From Dyadobacter flavalbus (GTDB lineage Bacteria; Bacteroidota; Bacteroidia; Cytophagales; Spirosomataceae), in NCBI RefSeq assembly GCF_006149045.1, contig NZ_VBSN01000038.1, positions 558,001 through 622,000 of the forward strand: a DNA stretch of 64,000 bases, in the 5' to 3' direction. The notes below the pieces were generated by a model. It was given only the letters and a program-made list of their open reading frames with translations, searched no databases and was not told the DNA's origin. Numbering within the stretch: position 1 is the stretch's first letter; every line of letters begins with the position of its first letter. Positions 35,701 to 44,459 of the stretch are shown piece by piece. Position numbers and translations under genes: made by a program.

Positions 35701-36923
35701 CCGGAATTGTTCTGCAGTCCGTCAAAAATGGTGTTGACAGCGCCCAGAAGCTTGTTTTTGAAAAATTCCGCAACGCCCGCATGCTGTATTTCCCTTAAAG
35801 TAGCCGTCAAACTGCTTCCGCCGATTTTTTCCACGACTTCCCAGAAAAGCGTTTCGCTGAATTCCAGCACTTCTCCGGCTGCGTCAACCAGTTGTCCGCC
35901 CGTTGCTTTCCATGCATCGTTCAGCAAGTCACGCTGGATATGCGGCATTCCCGTATGGCCGGAAGCAATTACCGGCGTTTGCGACATGGCAAATCCGGAA
36001 TCTGCTCCGGATTTTATTTTCCGCTGAACACCGCCTTCCTGCTGCAACGTGTGCGTCAGTTCATGTGCCAGTAAATGCTGGCCTTCAGTGGAATCCGGAT
36101 TGTATTTTCCCTGATTGAAGTAAATGTTATGTCCGTAGGTAAAAGCCTGCGCGTTAACGGATTCGCTCATTTCCGCCGCTTTGCTTCCGGTATGTATGCG
36201 CACACCCGACAAATCCGCGCCCATTGAAGTTTCCATTCGGGAACGGATTCCCGCCGGCAATACGCTTCCCGAACCTTTGCTTGCGTTCAGTTTCTCCTCC
36301 AATCCGTCTTTCGGAGCTGCCGTGCTGCCCGAAGCTTTTTTCTGCACATTTTCCTCCGCAGGTTTGATCCTTCGTTTGACCTCTTTTTCCGTGTCCGCTT
36401 TCTTCGCTACTTTTTCCTCCTGGTCGCGGTCTTTCAGCTTGTGAATGGCGGGTTCTTCCTCTTTTGCGAGTTTTCGCTTTACGCTTTCTTTCTCGTTTGC
36501 TTTTCCTTTTTCAGCCTGATCCGAAGCGCGGTGAATGGCTGTAAAGGGTGCTATGCCGGCTGTTTTCCGGTGCAGATCCTTATCCTGTTCGCCTTTGGGA
36601 TTTTCCTTTCGTGAAACCTTTTCTTCGCTGGCGCAATCGGTACATTTCCGCTGAATTCCTTTTTTCCTGGCATGAACAGAAGTTTCCACTTTTTCCTGCG
36701 CCATTTTTTGGACTACGCTGCCGGCAACCGCATCCGCTTCTTTTTCATACTTGTCGCCCGGCTCGCCGATTTTCAATCGGGTTTGCACCGCCGGGAAAAA
36801 ACTTTCTGCTGAACGGGACTTTGAAGAGAAAAAGCTGTCTTTTCCGTTTTTGTCAAAAAAAGGTTTTCCGGCGGATTTTGAGCCGGTTTCCGGGTTTTTA
36901 GCAGTTTTGACGGCAGCTTGCAT
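32745..36923 (-). CDS. Giant DUF4157 (eCIS core domain) protein with possible C-terminal nuclease-like domain
   Basis: 1392 residues. The N-terminus has the eCIS-associated FFPAVQT, GEPGDKYEKEADAVA segment, a Cys-x2-Cys at 94-97 and a charged linker. DUF4157 spans about 221-303 and contains the metallopeptidase-like HELTH (287-291). About 700 residues of Trp-rich amphipathic helices follow (AIEWLKNKAAAIWEGI, WDWLQRMLG), resembling phage tail-tape proteins. The last 160 residues contain EHVIP (1232-1236), Asn1261 and His1283, an arrangement like HNH/His-Me finger nucleases; that reading is speculative. DUF4157 proteins are abundant next to eCIS and are thought to be loaded cargo. It lies between the tape-measure and ATPase genes, with 18- and 22-base gaps. 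Confidence 0.85.
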   Translation of the reverse strand: MQAAVKTAKNPETGSKSAGKPFFDKNGKDSFFSSKSRSAESFFPAVQTRLKIGEPGDKYEKEADAVAGSVVQKMAQEKVETSVHARKKGIQRKCTDCASEEKVSRKENPKGEQDKDLHRKTAGIAPFTAIHRASDQAEKGKANEKESVKRKLAKEEEPAIHKLKDRDQEEKVAKKADTEKEVKRRIKPAEENVQKKASGSTAAPKDGLEEKLNASKGSGSVLPAGIRSRMETSMGADLSGVRIHTGSKAAEMSESVNAQAFTYGHNIYFNQGKYNPDSTEGQHLLAHELTHTLQQEGGVQRKIKSGADSGFAMSQTPVIASGHTGMPHIQRDLLNDAWKATGGQLVDAAGEVLEFSETLFWEVVEKIGGSSLTATLREIQHAGVAEFFKNKLLGAVNTIFDGLQNNSGVIAVVFPKFGELLNRAQVIINALAQGDCQPLFAALEELKGIVTEMAGEAWDAITEFFQPAIDFFTEVWNSIALPAIEWLKNKAAAIWEGIKQVAAFIWKGFSPVRDAVSAAWDWLQRMLGLNADETGEEGLIQWAQRKVEAVWEEIKELVRPVIEPARQLVTRIASFIPLGAILNLRQTIQDWLAKVVATSAAMGGDASNIGNEAAQTSLRNQILPAVQASIHNLKGSISEAAAWINGQVGEIYNAVTGFFSTVRNIPLLSMAGSAIEWLETKAAEFKDWCQTQITALFDVLQSGLTYLSGFLTPIYDALQRIFSALGDLLGKLPEFLLGPVWALLPDCIKEPIKKFFIEQILGRLSFFQKLKQAENIWERIEDMAIVALKQVFIDGDLGKAIWTFYSTMLDIIGIPPQLVTRVIAKAAQSLSDIMADPLGFLGHFISALKLGFEQFFNQLGTHLLSGLQAWLLSKLEGTGIEMPKDFSFMSMLKLAFQILGITVDMLLKQLEEVTGKKGLKQKIENYIGVISDAWEWFQKLMNQGPEGGSIWDKLEAAVGSIWDMVLDGIIGWLEETIVVKALAWIAQKLDPTGVMAVITTVIDVFVVFKAVVEKAREILEMIERVLDDIGSLIMGIIDKAAVVLETAIASAIPVAMAIMSSLFGLNGVVDKVKEVIQELRQKVENGIRKVMEKIKGWIEKLFGKSEDEADELFEIHKSFEAEGEPHELNNKKGKYELVMSSSNPVLLSNHPDKEVRAAYEEFLNAIKLAKSPTEKKEKANEKVAIIIKKIKAAKMASAPGASAPGIGTVDKHTNQQSKLRNSKIEVWYMESEHVIPRAIISQAFEALIMSGVKAGGADYKNMHTILIYKGAANAKTNNGGDQHLINVFKEAVQEIVQEVFRNPKYIPQGLALMSSVVTNLLSGFAMDAKQRTNEAIIAENTKNGIYRGPENNPEPPTPAAGKVSQAYEAQKKDMNNQLNSRIKTFMNERSNP

Positions 36924-36941
36924 ACTATTGCAGTTAAAACG

Positions 36942-38903
36942 TTACATCCAGTCCACTTTCAGCATATCATCCATCCACGGCAACTTGATGATCGAAATCG
37001 GATAAGGCAAATGATCGAGCAGCATGTCAAAACTTTTTTGCTCCACAATGATTTTCCATGGTCCGTTTTCACGGTTCAGTTTCCCTTCACGTGCAAAAAA
37101 AGACGACCGCAAACCTTCCACCGACGTATTTTTCAGAATTGCCCAGTTGGCGATCAGATTTTCCAGCATCAGAACGGCTTCGTCCTTTTCCTTCTTTTTA
37201 AGCCTAGACTTTCCCACAACAGGCATATGCAGCGGCATTCCGCAGAGGAGCTTGGCAACCAGCAACTGCGGCTCTTCGGAATGGACTTTTCCCGTTGCAG
37301 CAAAAGCCAGCAAATGAACGGCACGATGCTGCAAATGCTCATTTTTAAACCTATTGTTTTCCGTAAAACCCAATATCCTGAACAAGGGCGAAAGATATGG
37401 CCAGGCCAGCAATACACCCGAATGACTTACATAATAAAAATCCGGTTCAGCCAAAAATTCACTTTTTTCAAACTGTTCAGTCGTAAGCTCCCCCTCCTTT
37501 TTGCCATCGCTCCACATTCCTCCATCCCGGCTTCTTCTTGATATTTCAGGTTCTGTTCCATCAAAAAAATCACCCCAATTACTTTTTTCCTCACCCAAAA
37601 AATGCAGCGGCCTCCCCGTTTCCAACGAAATACGTTCACCCCGTCCCCACTCTTTTCCACTAATCTCCTTCATTCCCTCCTCCCTTCCTCCTTCCTCCTT
37701 CATCCCCTCTTCCTTAATCCCTTCCTCCTTAATCCCTTCCTCCTTAATCCCCTCCTCCTTAATCCCTTCCTCCCTTTCTCCCTCCTCCTTAATCCCTCCC
37801 TCCCTTCCTTCTTCCTCCTTAATCCCTCTCTCCCTTCCTTCTTCCTCTTTTCCCACCTTCACTCCCTCCTTCCGGCCTTGGCTTTCCGAAGTCCGTTCCC
37901 GACTGGTTTCACCGGTTTTATTGTCTCTGGTTAAATGATTTTTCTCCTTTGATTTAAAGTCACTGCTTTTGCCAAACTCCTTATTTTTCAGATACTTTAT
38001 AATCAGTAATGTAACTGTATTTCGGCGGCGAACCGAAAGTTGTACAGCATTATTTAAAAGTTCATTTGCCTGCCGGTGATCTTTTCGAAGAATGGTTGTG
38101 ACATAAAATTCAATGTATTCCAATGGCCATACATCCGGTTTTGAAGATGCTTCCAGACTCATCCATTTTACTATTCCGTACCGGTCATTTTTATGACGAA
38201 ATTTGTTTTCAATTGCTTCATTCGGAACGGCTGTTGTGAAGATTGCAGACAGCTCTTTATGCAGTTTCAAAAGCAGTTTGTATTCGGAAACGAACAGCCC
38301 GGACAGAACCAGAAAATTAAAATCTGCCGTAAACTGATTGTAAAGTCTTTTCCTTGCCGGCCTGCCTGTTAATTGCTGCCTGAGTCCATGGAATTTTTCA
38401 GTTCCGTTCCGGGAAATAATATCTGTCATTTGTTTTTCTAAAGTCTTTATCGTCTGCACACGGCTGTTCCACGGCAAAATCCCGTAATCGAGAAAATAAC
38501 TGAAAGTATCCGTCCAGTGACTGCTTTCGGTGCGGTCCGCATGTGCTGCGACTTTACTAAGCCGGTTTTTTATGGCCTCGGAGAAATGCCGTTGCGTCTG
38601 CGCCGTTTCAGGGTCATTTTCAACAGTCAGTCGGCTTTGGAATATACTGTCCAGTTTTTTTTTCAGCTCCTTTTCCAGTTCGGGCAGAAAGTTTTCTTTT
38701 GTTACGGAACCAATGTTTATTTCCAGCTTGTCGATTTCAAAATGTTCTTCTTTCCCTGCATAATGATCGAAAAGCCTGACCAGTACCGGCAGAATGTTAG
38801 TTTGGTTGAATTCAGACGCGGAACGGTTCCACGACATGGCCTCCGCTTCGTTTGTGAAGTTCAGTAACAGGCTTTGTTTCTGTATTTTGTGCGTCTGTTT
38901 CAT
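36942..38903 (-). CDS. eCIS tape-measure protein (CIS_TMP family, Afp14-like)
   Basis: 653 residues. The N-terminal third is helical (KLEINIGSVTKENF). The C-terminal 170 residues carry the family signature (GVLLAWPYLSPLF, ATGKVHSEEPQLLVAKLLCG, IIKLPWMDDMLKVDW). Between them, about residues 355-430, lies a low-complexity Glu/Gly/Lys/Ile tract encoded by tandem 15-base units (several IKEEG repeats). Tape-measure proteins set tube length in contractile systems. The start overlaps the previous gene by 4 bases (ATGA, 38900-38903), indicating translational coupling. A copy-number-variable tract inside such a gene is unusual. Confidence 0.88.
   Translation of the reverse strand: MKQTHKIQKQSLLLNFTNEAEAMSWNRSASEFNQTNILPVLVRLFDHYAGKEEHFEIDKLEINIGSVTKENFLPELEKELKKKLDSIFQSRLTVENDPETAQTQRHFSEAIKNRLSKVAAHADRTESSHWTDTFSYFLDYGILPWNSRVQTIKTLEKQMTDIISRNGTEKFHGLRQQLTGRPARKRLYNQFTADFNFLVLSGLFVSEYKLLLKLHKELSAIFTTAVPNEAIENKFRHKNDRYGIVKWMSLEASSKPDVWPLEYIEFYVTTILRKDHRQANELLNNAVQLSVRRRNTVTLLIIKYLKNKEFGKSSDFKSKEKNHLTRDNKTGETSRERTSESQGRKEGVKVGKEEEGRERGIKEEEGREGGIKEEGEREEGIKEEGIKEEGIKEEGIKEEGMKEEGGREEGMKEISGKEWGRGERISLETGRPLHFLGEEKSNWGDFFDGTEPEISRRSRDGGMWSDGKKEGELTTEQFEKSEFLAEPDFYYVSHSGVLLAWPYLSPLFRILGFTENNRFKNEHLQHRAVHLLAFAATGKVHSEEPQLLVAKLLCGMPLHMPVVGKSRLKKKEKDEAVLMLENLIANWAILKNTSVEGLRSSFFAREGKLNRENGPWKIIVEQKSFDMLLDHLPYPISIIKLPWMDDMLKVDWM
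37675..37860 (-). repeat. 15-bp tandem repeat tract within the tape-measure gene
   Basis: The plus strand shows CCTTCCTCCTTAATC repeated at a 15-base pitch (clearest from about 37713 to 37790) within a nearly pure pyrimidine stretch from about 37670 to 37860. The sense strand is therefore polypurine. Because the unit is 15 bases, gain or loss of copies keeps the reading frame and adds or removes five residues (Ile-Lys-Glu-Glu-Gly). A longer unit of about 45 bases also recurs at 37797-37850. Confidence 0.85.
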
Positions 38904-41302
38904 TTTGCAGGTAAATAAATTTGCAGCAGATCCGTAAGCCAGTTTTCATACAACGCTTCAAATTCAACAATTTCCTGGTAATCAAGCCAGTAGATATAAG
39001 GCAGAATGTGTGCGGGAACTTCTTCCGCTATCATATTTTCCACAAATTCCTTTCTGTCAAACCATACCGGGTACCATTTCGGTAAAATAATCGTAAGCTG
39101 AAAAGAGTAAGGGTCCGCCGGCAAATGGTCCTGCATCAATGCCGCCAGATAATTGAAAAGCAGTCCGGCCGATTTGTTAAACCTGTTTTCGGCTTCGTTT
39201 GCACCCTTTTTCCCGATCAGCAAAATGTGTTCGACCAGGTAAAACCCCGTTGGGTCATTTCCTTTTTCCTCGCTCAGTTTCCGGTGGTTCAGCGCCGGGT
39301 TGTCGATGCCGGTCAGGCGGTAAAGCCTTTTCTGAAAACCGGACAGCATATCCTGTTCCCAGACCGCCGTTCCGTCCGCGGTAATCGGCAGCCCGGTACC
39401 CCGGTTGCGTGTAATCAGCGGAACGTCGTGCAAAAGCATTCGCAGCTTTTCCAGCTTTTCAGTTTCATCGTACGCTCCCGGCCCGGACAACCGGACAAAG
39501 GAACCTTTGGTCGCAAATCTTGCCAGCAGGTGGTTTACAACCTTTACTTGCCGGCTTGTACTAAAACCGAAATCTGCTTTCAGCTCGTTTAGTTTATCTG
39601 CATCCAGCAAACCAAGCTCTTCCAGCTCAGGAATGGCTTTTATGATTTTTTCAATCTCATGCTCCGGCGTATTGTCCTGACTTCTGACATTAAAAAGTGA
39701 TGACAAATCCGAAAGCTGCCCGAGATAACCGATCAGCAATCTTTCAAAAAAGAACAGGTATGCTTTGAACTGCCGGATTTTCGCCTGCTGCGGATCAGGA
39801 ATCCGATTTGTACTCTGGCCTTCGCCGAGCTTGTAATTTTCAGGAAAATCCTTTTGAATGGATATATATTCAGCAATTTCATCCATCAGCAACGTTCCAC
39901 TTCCGGTAAACGGACCAGGATCTGTTTCCGCTTGCTGCAAATCAGGAAAAACGGTTTCTGTAAAAGGCACCATGGAAGGCTGGGCGCCTGAGGGATTCCA
40001 GTCAACGGCCTTTTCAACGAAATGTATAATGCGTACAGACGATTTCTGTTTGCTGAAACGCGGTGCAAAATAGGTAAACGGATGTAATTCAAGATTTTCA
40101 AAAACGGCTTCTTCGCCAAGCGGAATCGTTGGAACACCGTCTATGTACAAATTCATGTTTCTGATCTTTGCCGCTTCCACTTCCTTTACTTTCGTAAGTA
40201 TTTCCTCGATGAGATTGGATGCGTACAGAATATTGTTTCTGGAAGCGGATTCGTTCCGCTTGGATTCCTTTACGATCCGGAACAGAAAGGAATCGAGCTG
40301 GTAAAAAATGTCGCTGATCACCGCATCCGGATCGTCCGTGCTGTTTTTCAGAATGACTTCAAGATCAATTCTGATTTCCTGAGTGTTCACAATCCGGAAC
40401 GATACAAAGTCCTCGCAAAGGTTCCGGAACGGGAGAATGGATCTGTGAATGTCCAGAAGCATTTGCTGCTTGTTTTTTTCCCGAAGCAGAAGCGCATCAA
40501 GTTCCTGAACAAACTCCGGACTTTCCAGCCTTGCTATGATAATTTCCTGATAATCATCAAAATTACTGAGTGCACCAAACGACTGGCCGGCATAAATGCT
40601 TCCGCGCGCTTTTACATTTATTTTACTTGCTTTCCCGTCCGTCTGCTCCTTCAATACAATTTCAAGAACCATTGAAATCTGGAAATTATACTTTTCGTAC
40701 ACAAAGAGATTGTCATCCACGGACCTGTTCCATTGGCAATTCAGCACCTTTTCAATCCGTCCCCAGTCCATTCTGCGGTTTTCTTCCGTAAAAAAAACAA
40801 TGTCCATTCCGGTCTGCCCGGCGTCCAGAACAAGCTGTATGCCGTCCGTGTTCAGTTCGCCAAGTTCGGGATGCGGCCGGAGCATCACGACAATTTCATA
40901 TGCGCCTTTGACCGCATGGCCATTGTGAAGGATTGCAGATTTCGTAAACCATGCTAGCAGCACTTCGGGACTTTCTTCCACTTTACTTTCAAAATCCCCG
41001 GCAGTCAGCGGGGCGCCCGGAAACAATTCTGTTTTATGAAAGAAATACGGATCTGTAAATTCCGGCGGAATCGTTTTTCCGGATTCAAAAATTTCTTTTA
41101 CAAGCTCGGTCCGGTAACCCAGATCGGTCAGTGCATAGCACAATACTTCCAGTGTCGTAATGCCCGGATCGTGCAGGTTATGGTCCGTCCAGCGCTTGCC
41201 GGAAAGTGCACGGATCATCGACAATCCATCTTCCCTTAATTTTTGAAAATTGAGGGACGGATTCTCAAATGGTTGTTTTGATATGCCGTTAACCGGAACC
41301 AT
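38900..41302 (-). CDS. eCIS baseplate wedge protein (Afp12-like)
   Basis: About 800 residues from the chosen start at 41302, which gives a 7-base gap from the previous gene; an in-frame start at 41344 would overlap it by 35 bases. The N-terminus has WTDHNLHDPGITTLEVLCYA, then a Thr-Asp-Leu-Gly-Tyr-Arg, a pattern I know from Bacteroidota eCIS baseplate proteins. The rest is a mixed fold with several KxLRxLL-type helices and no recognisable enzyme motif. It would form part of the baseplate together with the gp6/J-like protein. The Afp12 label is by position and size rather than by close similarity. Confidence 0.75.
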   Translation of the reverse strand: MVPVNGISKQPFENPSLNFQKLREDGLSMIRALSGKRWTDHNLHDPGITTLEVLCYALTDLGYRTELVKEIFESGKTIPPEFTDPYFFHKTELFPGAPLTAGDFESKVEESPEVLLAWFTKSAILHNGHAVKGAYEIVVMLRPHPELGELNTDGIQLVLDAGQTGMDIVFFTEENRRMDWGRIEKVLNCQWNRSVDDNLFVYEKYNFQISMVLEIVLKEQTDGKASKINVKARGSIYAGQSFGALSNFDDYQEIIIARLESPEFVQELDALLLREKNKQQMLLDIHRSILPFRNLCEDFVSFRIVNTQEIRIDLEVILKNSTDDPDAVISDIFYQLDSFLFRIVKESKRNESASRNNILYASNLIEEILTKVKEVEAAKIRNMNLYIDGVPTIPLGEEAVFENLELHPFTYFAPRFSKQKSSVRIIHFVEKAVDWNPSGAQPSMVPFTETVFPDLQQAETDPGPFTGSGTLLMDEIAEYISIQKDFPENYKLGEGQSTNRIPDPQQAKIRQFKAYLFFFERLLIGYLGQLSDLSSLFNVRSQDNTPEHEIEKIIKAIPELEELGLLDADKLNELKADFGFSTSRQVKVVNHLLARFATKGSFVRLSGPGAYDETEKLEKLRMLLHDVPLITRNRGTGLPITADGTAVWEQDMLSGFQKRLYRLTGIDNPALNHRKLSEEKGNDPTGFYLVEHILLIGKKGANEAENRFNKSAGLLFNYLAALMQDHLPADPYSFQLTIILPKWYPVWFDRKEFVENMIAEEVPAHILPYIYWLDYQEIVEFEALYENWLTDLLQIYLPAK

Positions 41303-41309
41303 ATGGGTG

Positions 41310-41960
41310 TCATCTTGAAGAAAACGTAAAACCCAAACCGCCAAATCCGATCAAAAGCAGCTTGTTATATGCTTCGGACTGATAAAAACTGCTCGGAAAA
41401 GGAATCGGTACTTTAATGTTGTAATCAAAAACGATGTCGACGGAAAGGCCGCGCCAGTTTTCCTGCGGTTTCGGATCAAACTTTACTTCAATCGCCTGCC
41501 TTCCCGTTTTTATTTCCAGATTTTCCGAAATGATTTTTTCATATCCGTTGAAGATTTCCATCCGGATGCCGATTTCAAGATGGATCGTTTTTCTGGTAGG
41601 CGGCGATTCGCTTTCCACCACTTCCAGCGGACCCATCGGCGGCAGCTGCAGATTCCATTCGATTCTGGAAAGCTGAAGACCAGCGCCCAGATTACAGGCG
41701 GGCAATGAATAATTGTAAACTCTCGTGATCTGGCCGTTCAGATTCTTGAAAACAGGCACCAGCATGGTGTCGCCGCCCTGCCTTCTGATGATCCTGGCCT
41801 CTTCGGAACTTACAAGCACATGATAGCCGGACACGAATGAAGTGTAAGTAACATCCTCGTTGTAAGAACTGTCTATAAGCTGGTGAAACTGCTCTTCATT
41901 GGGCCTTTTACCGCTTCTGAAATATTCTTTAAGAACTGTTTTGGTTACTTTGGCAGACAT
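41310..41960 (-). CDS. Uncharacterised protein within the eCIS baseplate cluster
   Basis: 216 residues, no signal peptide. The N-terminus (YFRSGKRPNEEQFHQLIDSS) resembles the start of several Bacteroidota tail-fibre-like proteins. The C-terminal two thirds is beta-rich (ENWRGLSVDIVFDYN). It is placed between the gp6/J-like gene (12-base gap) and the Afp12-like gene, so it is probably a structural component or fibre attachment protein of the particle. Function not established. Confidence 0.65.
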   Translation of the reverse strand: MSAKVTKTVLKEYFRSGKRPNEEQFHQLIDSSYNEDVTYTSFVSGYHVLVSSEEARIIRRQGGDTMLVPVFKNLNGQITRVYNYSLPACNLGAGLQLSRIEWNLQLPPMGPLEVVESESPPTRKTIHLEIGIRMEIFNGYEKIISENLEIKTGRQAIEVKFDPKPQENWRGLSVDIVFDYNIKVPIPFPSSFYQSEAYNKLLLIGFGGLGFTFSSR

Positions 41961-41972
41961 ATTGGCTAAGTT

Positions 41973-44291
41973 TTACTGCACTTCAAAATTGATATCGACC
42001 AGCATTTGCCCGATTCCCCTGTAATTCTGATAAGGCACTGTTTCTGCGGTTACAGACTTCAGATCATGCTGTCCGGAAGAAACCACAACCGATTTCTGAT
42101 CCAGGATAATTTCCTGCTCACGAACGGTCTCCCCGTTTTTTTCCCAGCTGATGCGATCTATGAAATTGATGTATTCCCTTGTTTCAATAAAGCTGATTAC
42201 GGAAGACAGATGAAGCTTGCTTCCGAGCTGGACTTCCATATCATCCCTGAATGCCCACGGGGAAAGAAAATCTTCCAGTTCTTTCTGCAGTTTATTGATG
42301 TAAAAACCTGCTTCCGTCTGATGCCTGAAACTGATCTGCGCCACAATTTTAATCTCGACAAACGCGGCATTGGTTACATCTGCCTGCACATGCGGGGATT
42401 TTACGGAATCTATAAACCTGCTGATGCTGTTCAGCAGATTCTGTCCTGCAACGGGCCTGAACAATCTGCGCCGTTCGGCATGCATGATCCTGGGAATGAA
42501 AATGATATGTACATGCCCGGGCTGCACACGGTCTGATCCGGAACGGCTGTGCCGGATGCATTTCACCTTGTATATTTCAGGAAAGTTTTCAAGAACGAGA
42601 TGTTCGAAATCCCATGCTGTAACCGCCTTGTTCTTGTGCCGGAGCATTTCACTGATCCGCATAAAACGGGCCTGATTTGTTTCAGCCGCCCGGCCTGAAA
42701 ACGACGGGTACGGCTGTTCTGTCTTTCTGATTTCCCGGATTGCCGGCAAAAAGGATTTAACCGAACCGGGCGGCAGCTTACTCAGATTATAAGTGACCGG
42801 CACGGCTTCCATTTCCCTTTTGGCCAAAATGGCGTTGGGCCTTATTTCCAGGATCCGGTCAAAATTGGCTGCGTTTTCCTCAACCGAAAATCGCAGCCAG
42901 TACTGTCCGGCAGGCATGGCCGGATTATGCATGGAAATGGTTTCCGGAAGCTGCAGCGTAATGATTCCTGTCTGCTGCAAACCCGTTGTAGTGTCGGACA
43001 AAATCTGGTTGGGTAAAAAATCCTTCCAGCTATCCTGTTCGGCAAAGGAAAAAGTGACGGTCCCTTTTTCAGCCGTACTTTCTTCCAGGACGGCAAAAAA
43101 CAGACTGATCTGAAGCGGAGGTTCCATGCCGGTAAGGCCAATGTACAAGTATCCCGAGTCCCGCACAGAATCCGTCAGCAAGGCCGGGAAACTTCCCTTC
43201 ATATCTATGCCCGGAGTCACCGGCCTGATTCCGAAGGGCTCGATATGATAAAACTGCATACCCGCTTTCTGGTCGCCGATATGCATGCATTCGGCTGCCG
43301 TATAAGAAAGCCGCACTGATTCCATCACAGGCGTGTAAGGCTCGTTGGGAATCTGCACATCTTTGCCCTGCGCCTGCTGAATGCTGGCTTTGGTAAGCAC
43401 CCTCGGAAAAAGCGCATGCCCGAATGCTTTGTCCGGCGAACTGATGGAAAGGCGAAGTAACCCGTCTTCATTCTCCCTGCCGGCCAGCGAACTTTGCTTG
43501 TTTTCAAAATAACCGGCTACATCCAGTTTCATAGGCTGCTGAAATACGGGAAACCCGGCTTCGTTTTCAGAGGCAGCAATGCTTTTCCATTCCTTGCAGC
43601 TGCGGATGGATGCGCTGACTTTAAAATCGTCATTGTTTTTTACCAGACTGTTGGTATCGCCGGTGTAGCCCTCGTAATAAATGGGAAAACCCTCTTCCGG
43701 AATCCCTTTCCATGCAATGTTGACCTGGAGCGAAAGAAGCGGCTTGTAAAAAATTTCTTCCAGACCAATATACAGACTGGAACCGACTACCGGGCTGAAC
43801 CCGAAAGCCTGGCTTGCCTTGCCGGCATCGAGCACGCCGTAATCGTTGCTCAGGAGAACCGAAGCGGCATTTTCACAGCTTACTTGAATATCAATCCTGC
43901 CAAATCTGACCGACCGGAGAAACTGATAAACTGATGCATCCGTTTTCCTGAGCCTTACACGCACGGCCGGCCATTCCCTTGCGTTTATTTCGTATCCGTG
44001 AACAGCCGGATCGAAGCCGGAAACAGCCGGCGCCGTTTCGTCCAGAACGGTGGCAAAAGAATATTTGTCACCGTCGAAAACCGGGGCGTCATTCAGTTTT
44101 GAGGAGAACCATTTACCGGCTGTTGTAAACTGCATTTCAAAAAGATCTGCAGTGAGCAGGCCGGAAGTATTGTCGGATTCCGAACTGATCTGCGAAAAGG
44201 TGATGCTGACTGTTCGTGTGCCTTCTTTCAGCAAAAGAACAGGCGAACTCAATGCCCAGCCGATTGTCGTATTTTCTCCGTCGTTTCCCAA
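41973..44291 (-). CDS. eCIS baseplate gp6/J-like protein, C-terminal part (split by an in-frame UGA)
   Basis: 772 residues if translation starts at the TTG at 44291. The C-terminal half has the baseplate-J pattern: NKAVTAWDFEHLVLENFP, then VKCIRHSRSG, GHVHIIFIPR and FLSPWAF. However, the frame is open for 55 more codons upstream (to 44456), with sequence that continues the family (FKTEKETVISLVKLTG). It is in the same frame as the preceding 155-residue ORF, separated only by the TGA at 44457-44459. A single protein of about 983 residues, the size of Bacteroidota Afp11-type baseplate proteins, is expected. The piece as listed is therefore probably a broken gene, a readthrough product, or a sequence error. 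Confidence 0.78.
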   Translation of the reverse strand: MGNDGENTTIGWALSSPVLLLKEGTRTVSITFSQISSESDNTSGLLTADLFEMQFTTAGKWFSSKLNDAPVFDGDKYSFATVLDETAPAVSGFDPAVHGYEINAREWPAVRVRLRKTDASVYQFLRSVRFGRIDIQVSCENAASVLLSNDYGVLDAGKASQAFGFSPVVGSSLYIGLEEIFYKPLLSLQVNIAWKGIPEEGFPIYYEGYTGDTNSLVKNNDDFKVSASIRSCKEWKSIAASENEAGFPVFQQPMKLDVAGYFENKQSSLAGRENEDGLLRLSISSPDKAFGHALFPRVLTKASIQQAQGKDVQIPNEPYTPVMESVRLSYTAAECMHIGDQKAGMQFYHIEPFGIRPVTPGIDMKGSFPALLTDSVRDSGYLYIGLTGMEPPLQISLFFAVLEESTAEKGTVTFSFAEQDSWKDFLPNQILSDTTTGLQQTGIITLQLPETISMHNPAMPAGQYWLRFSVEENAANFDRILEIRPNAILAKREMEAVPVTYNLSKLPPGSVKSFLPAIREIRKTEQPYPSFSGRAAETNQARFMRISEMLRHKNKAVTAWDFEHLVLENFPEIYKVKCIRHSRSGSDRVQPGHVHIIFIPRIMHAERRRLFRPVAGQNLLNSISRFIDSVKSPHVQADVTNAAFVEIKIVAQISFRHQTEAGFYINKLQKELEDFLSPWAFRDDMEVQLGSKLHLSSVISFIETREYINFIDRISWEKNGETVREQEIILDQKSVVVSSGQHDLKSVTAETVPYQNYRGIGQMLVDINFEVQ

Positions 44292-44456
44292 ACCAAACGG
44301 GTGCCAGCCCTGCCTGTCTTCGCTATGGCCAACACTGGATTCCGGAAATGATCGTATACTTTCTCCTGTTTTTTTCGGGTTGTAAACGGATTTGAAGCCG
44401 GTCAGTTTAACGAGCGAAATAACGGTTTCCTTTTCTGTTTTAAACAGGATATTGTT

Positions 44457-44459
44457 TCA
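44457..44459 (-). other. In-frame UGA stop splitting the eCIS baseplate gene
   Basis: The stop follows Asp-Glu-Asn at the end of the 155-residue ORF. After it, the same frame stays open for 827 codons. The context on the coding strand is AAT-TGA-AAC. Removing it joins a GP6-like N-terminus (IPADARILAGKDEN) to the rest (NNILFKTEKE), a point where homologous proteins run through without a break. Confidence 0.85.

Noticed and set aside
44289-44291. TTG as the true start of the baseplate J-like gene
   Set aside because: The frame upstream to the TGA at 44457 encodes sequence that continues the protein family, so a mid-domain TTG start is unlikely to be native.
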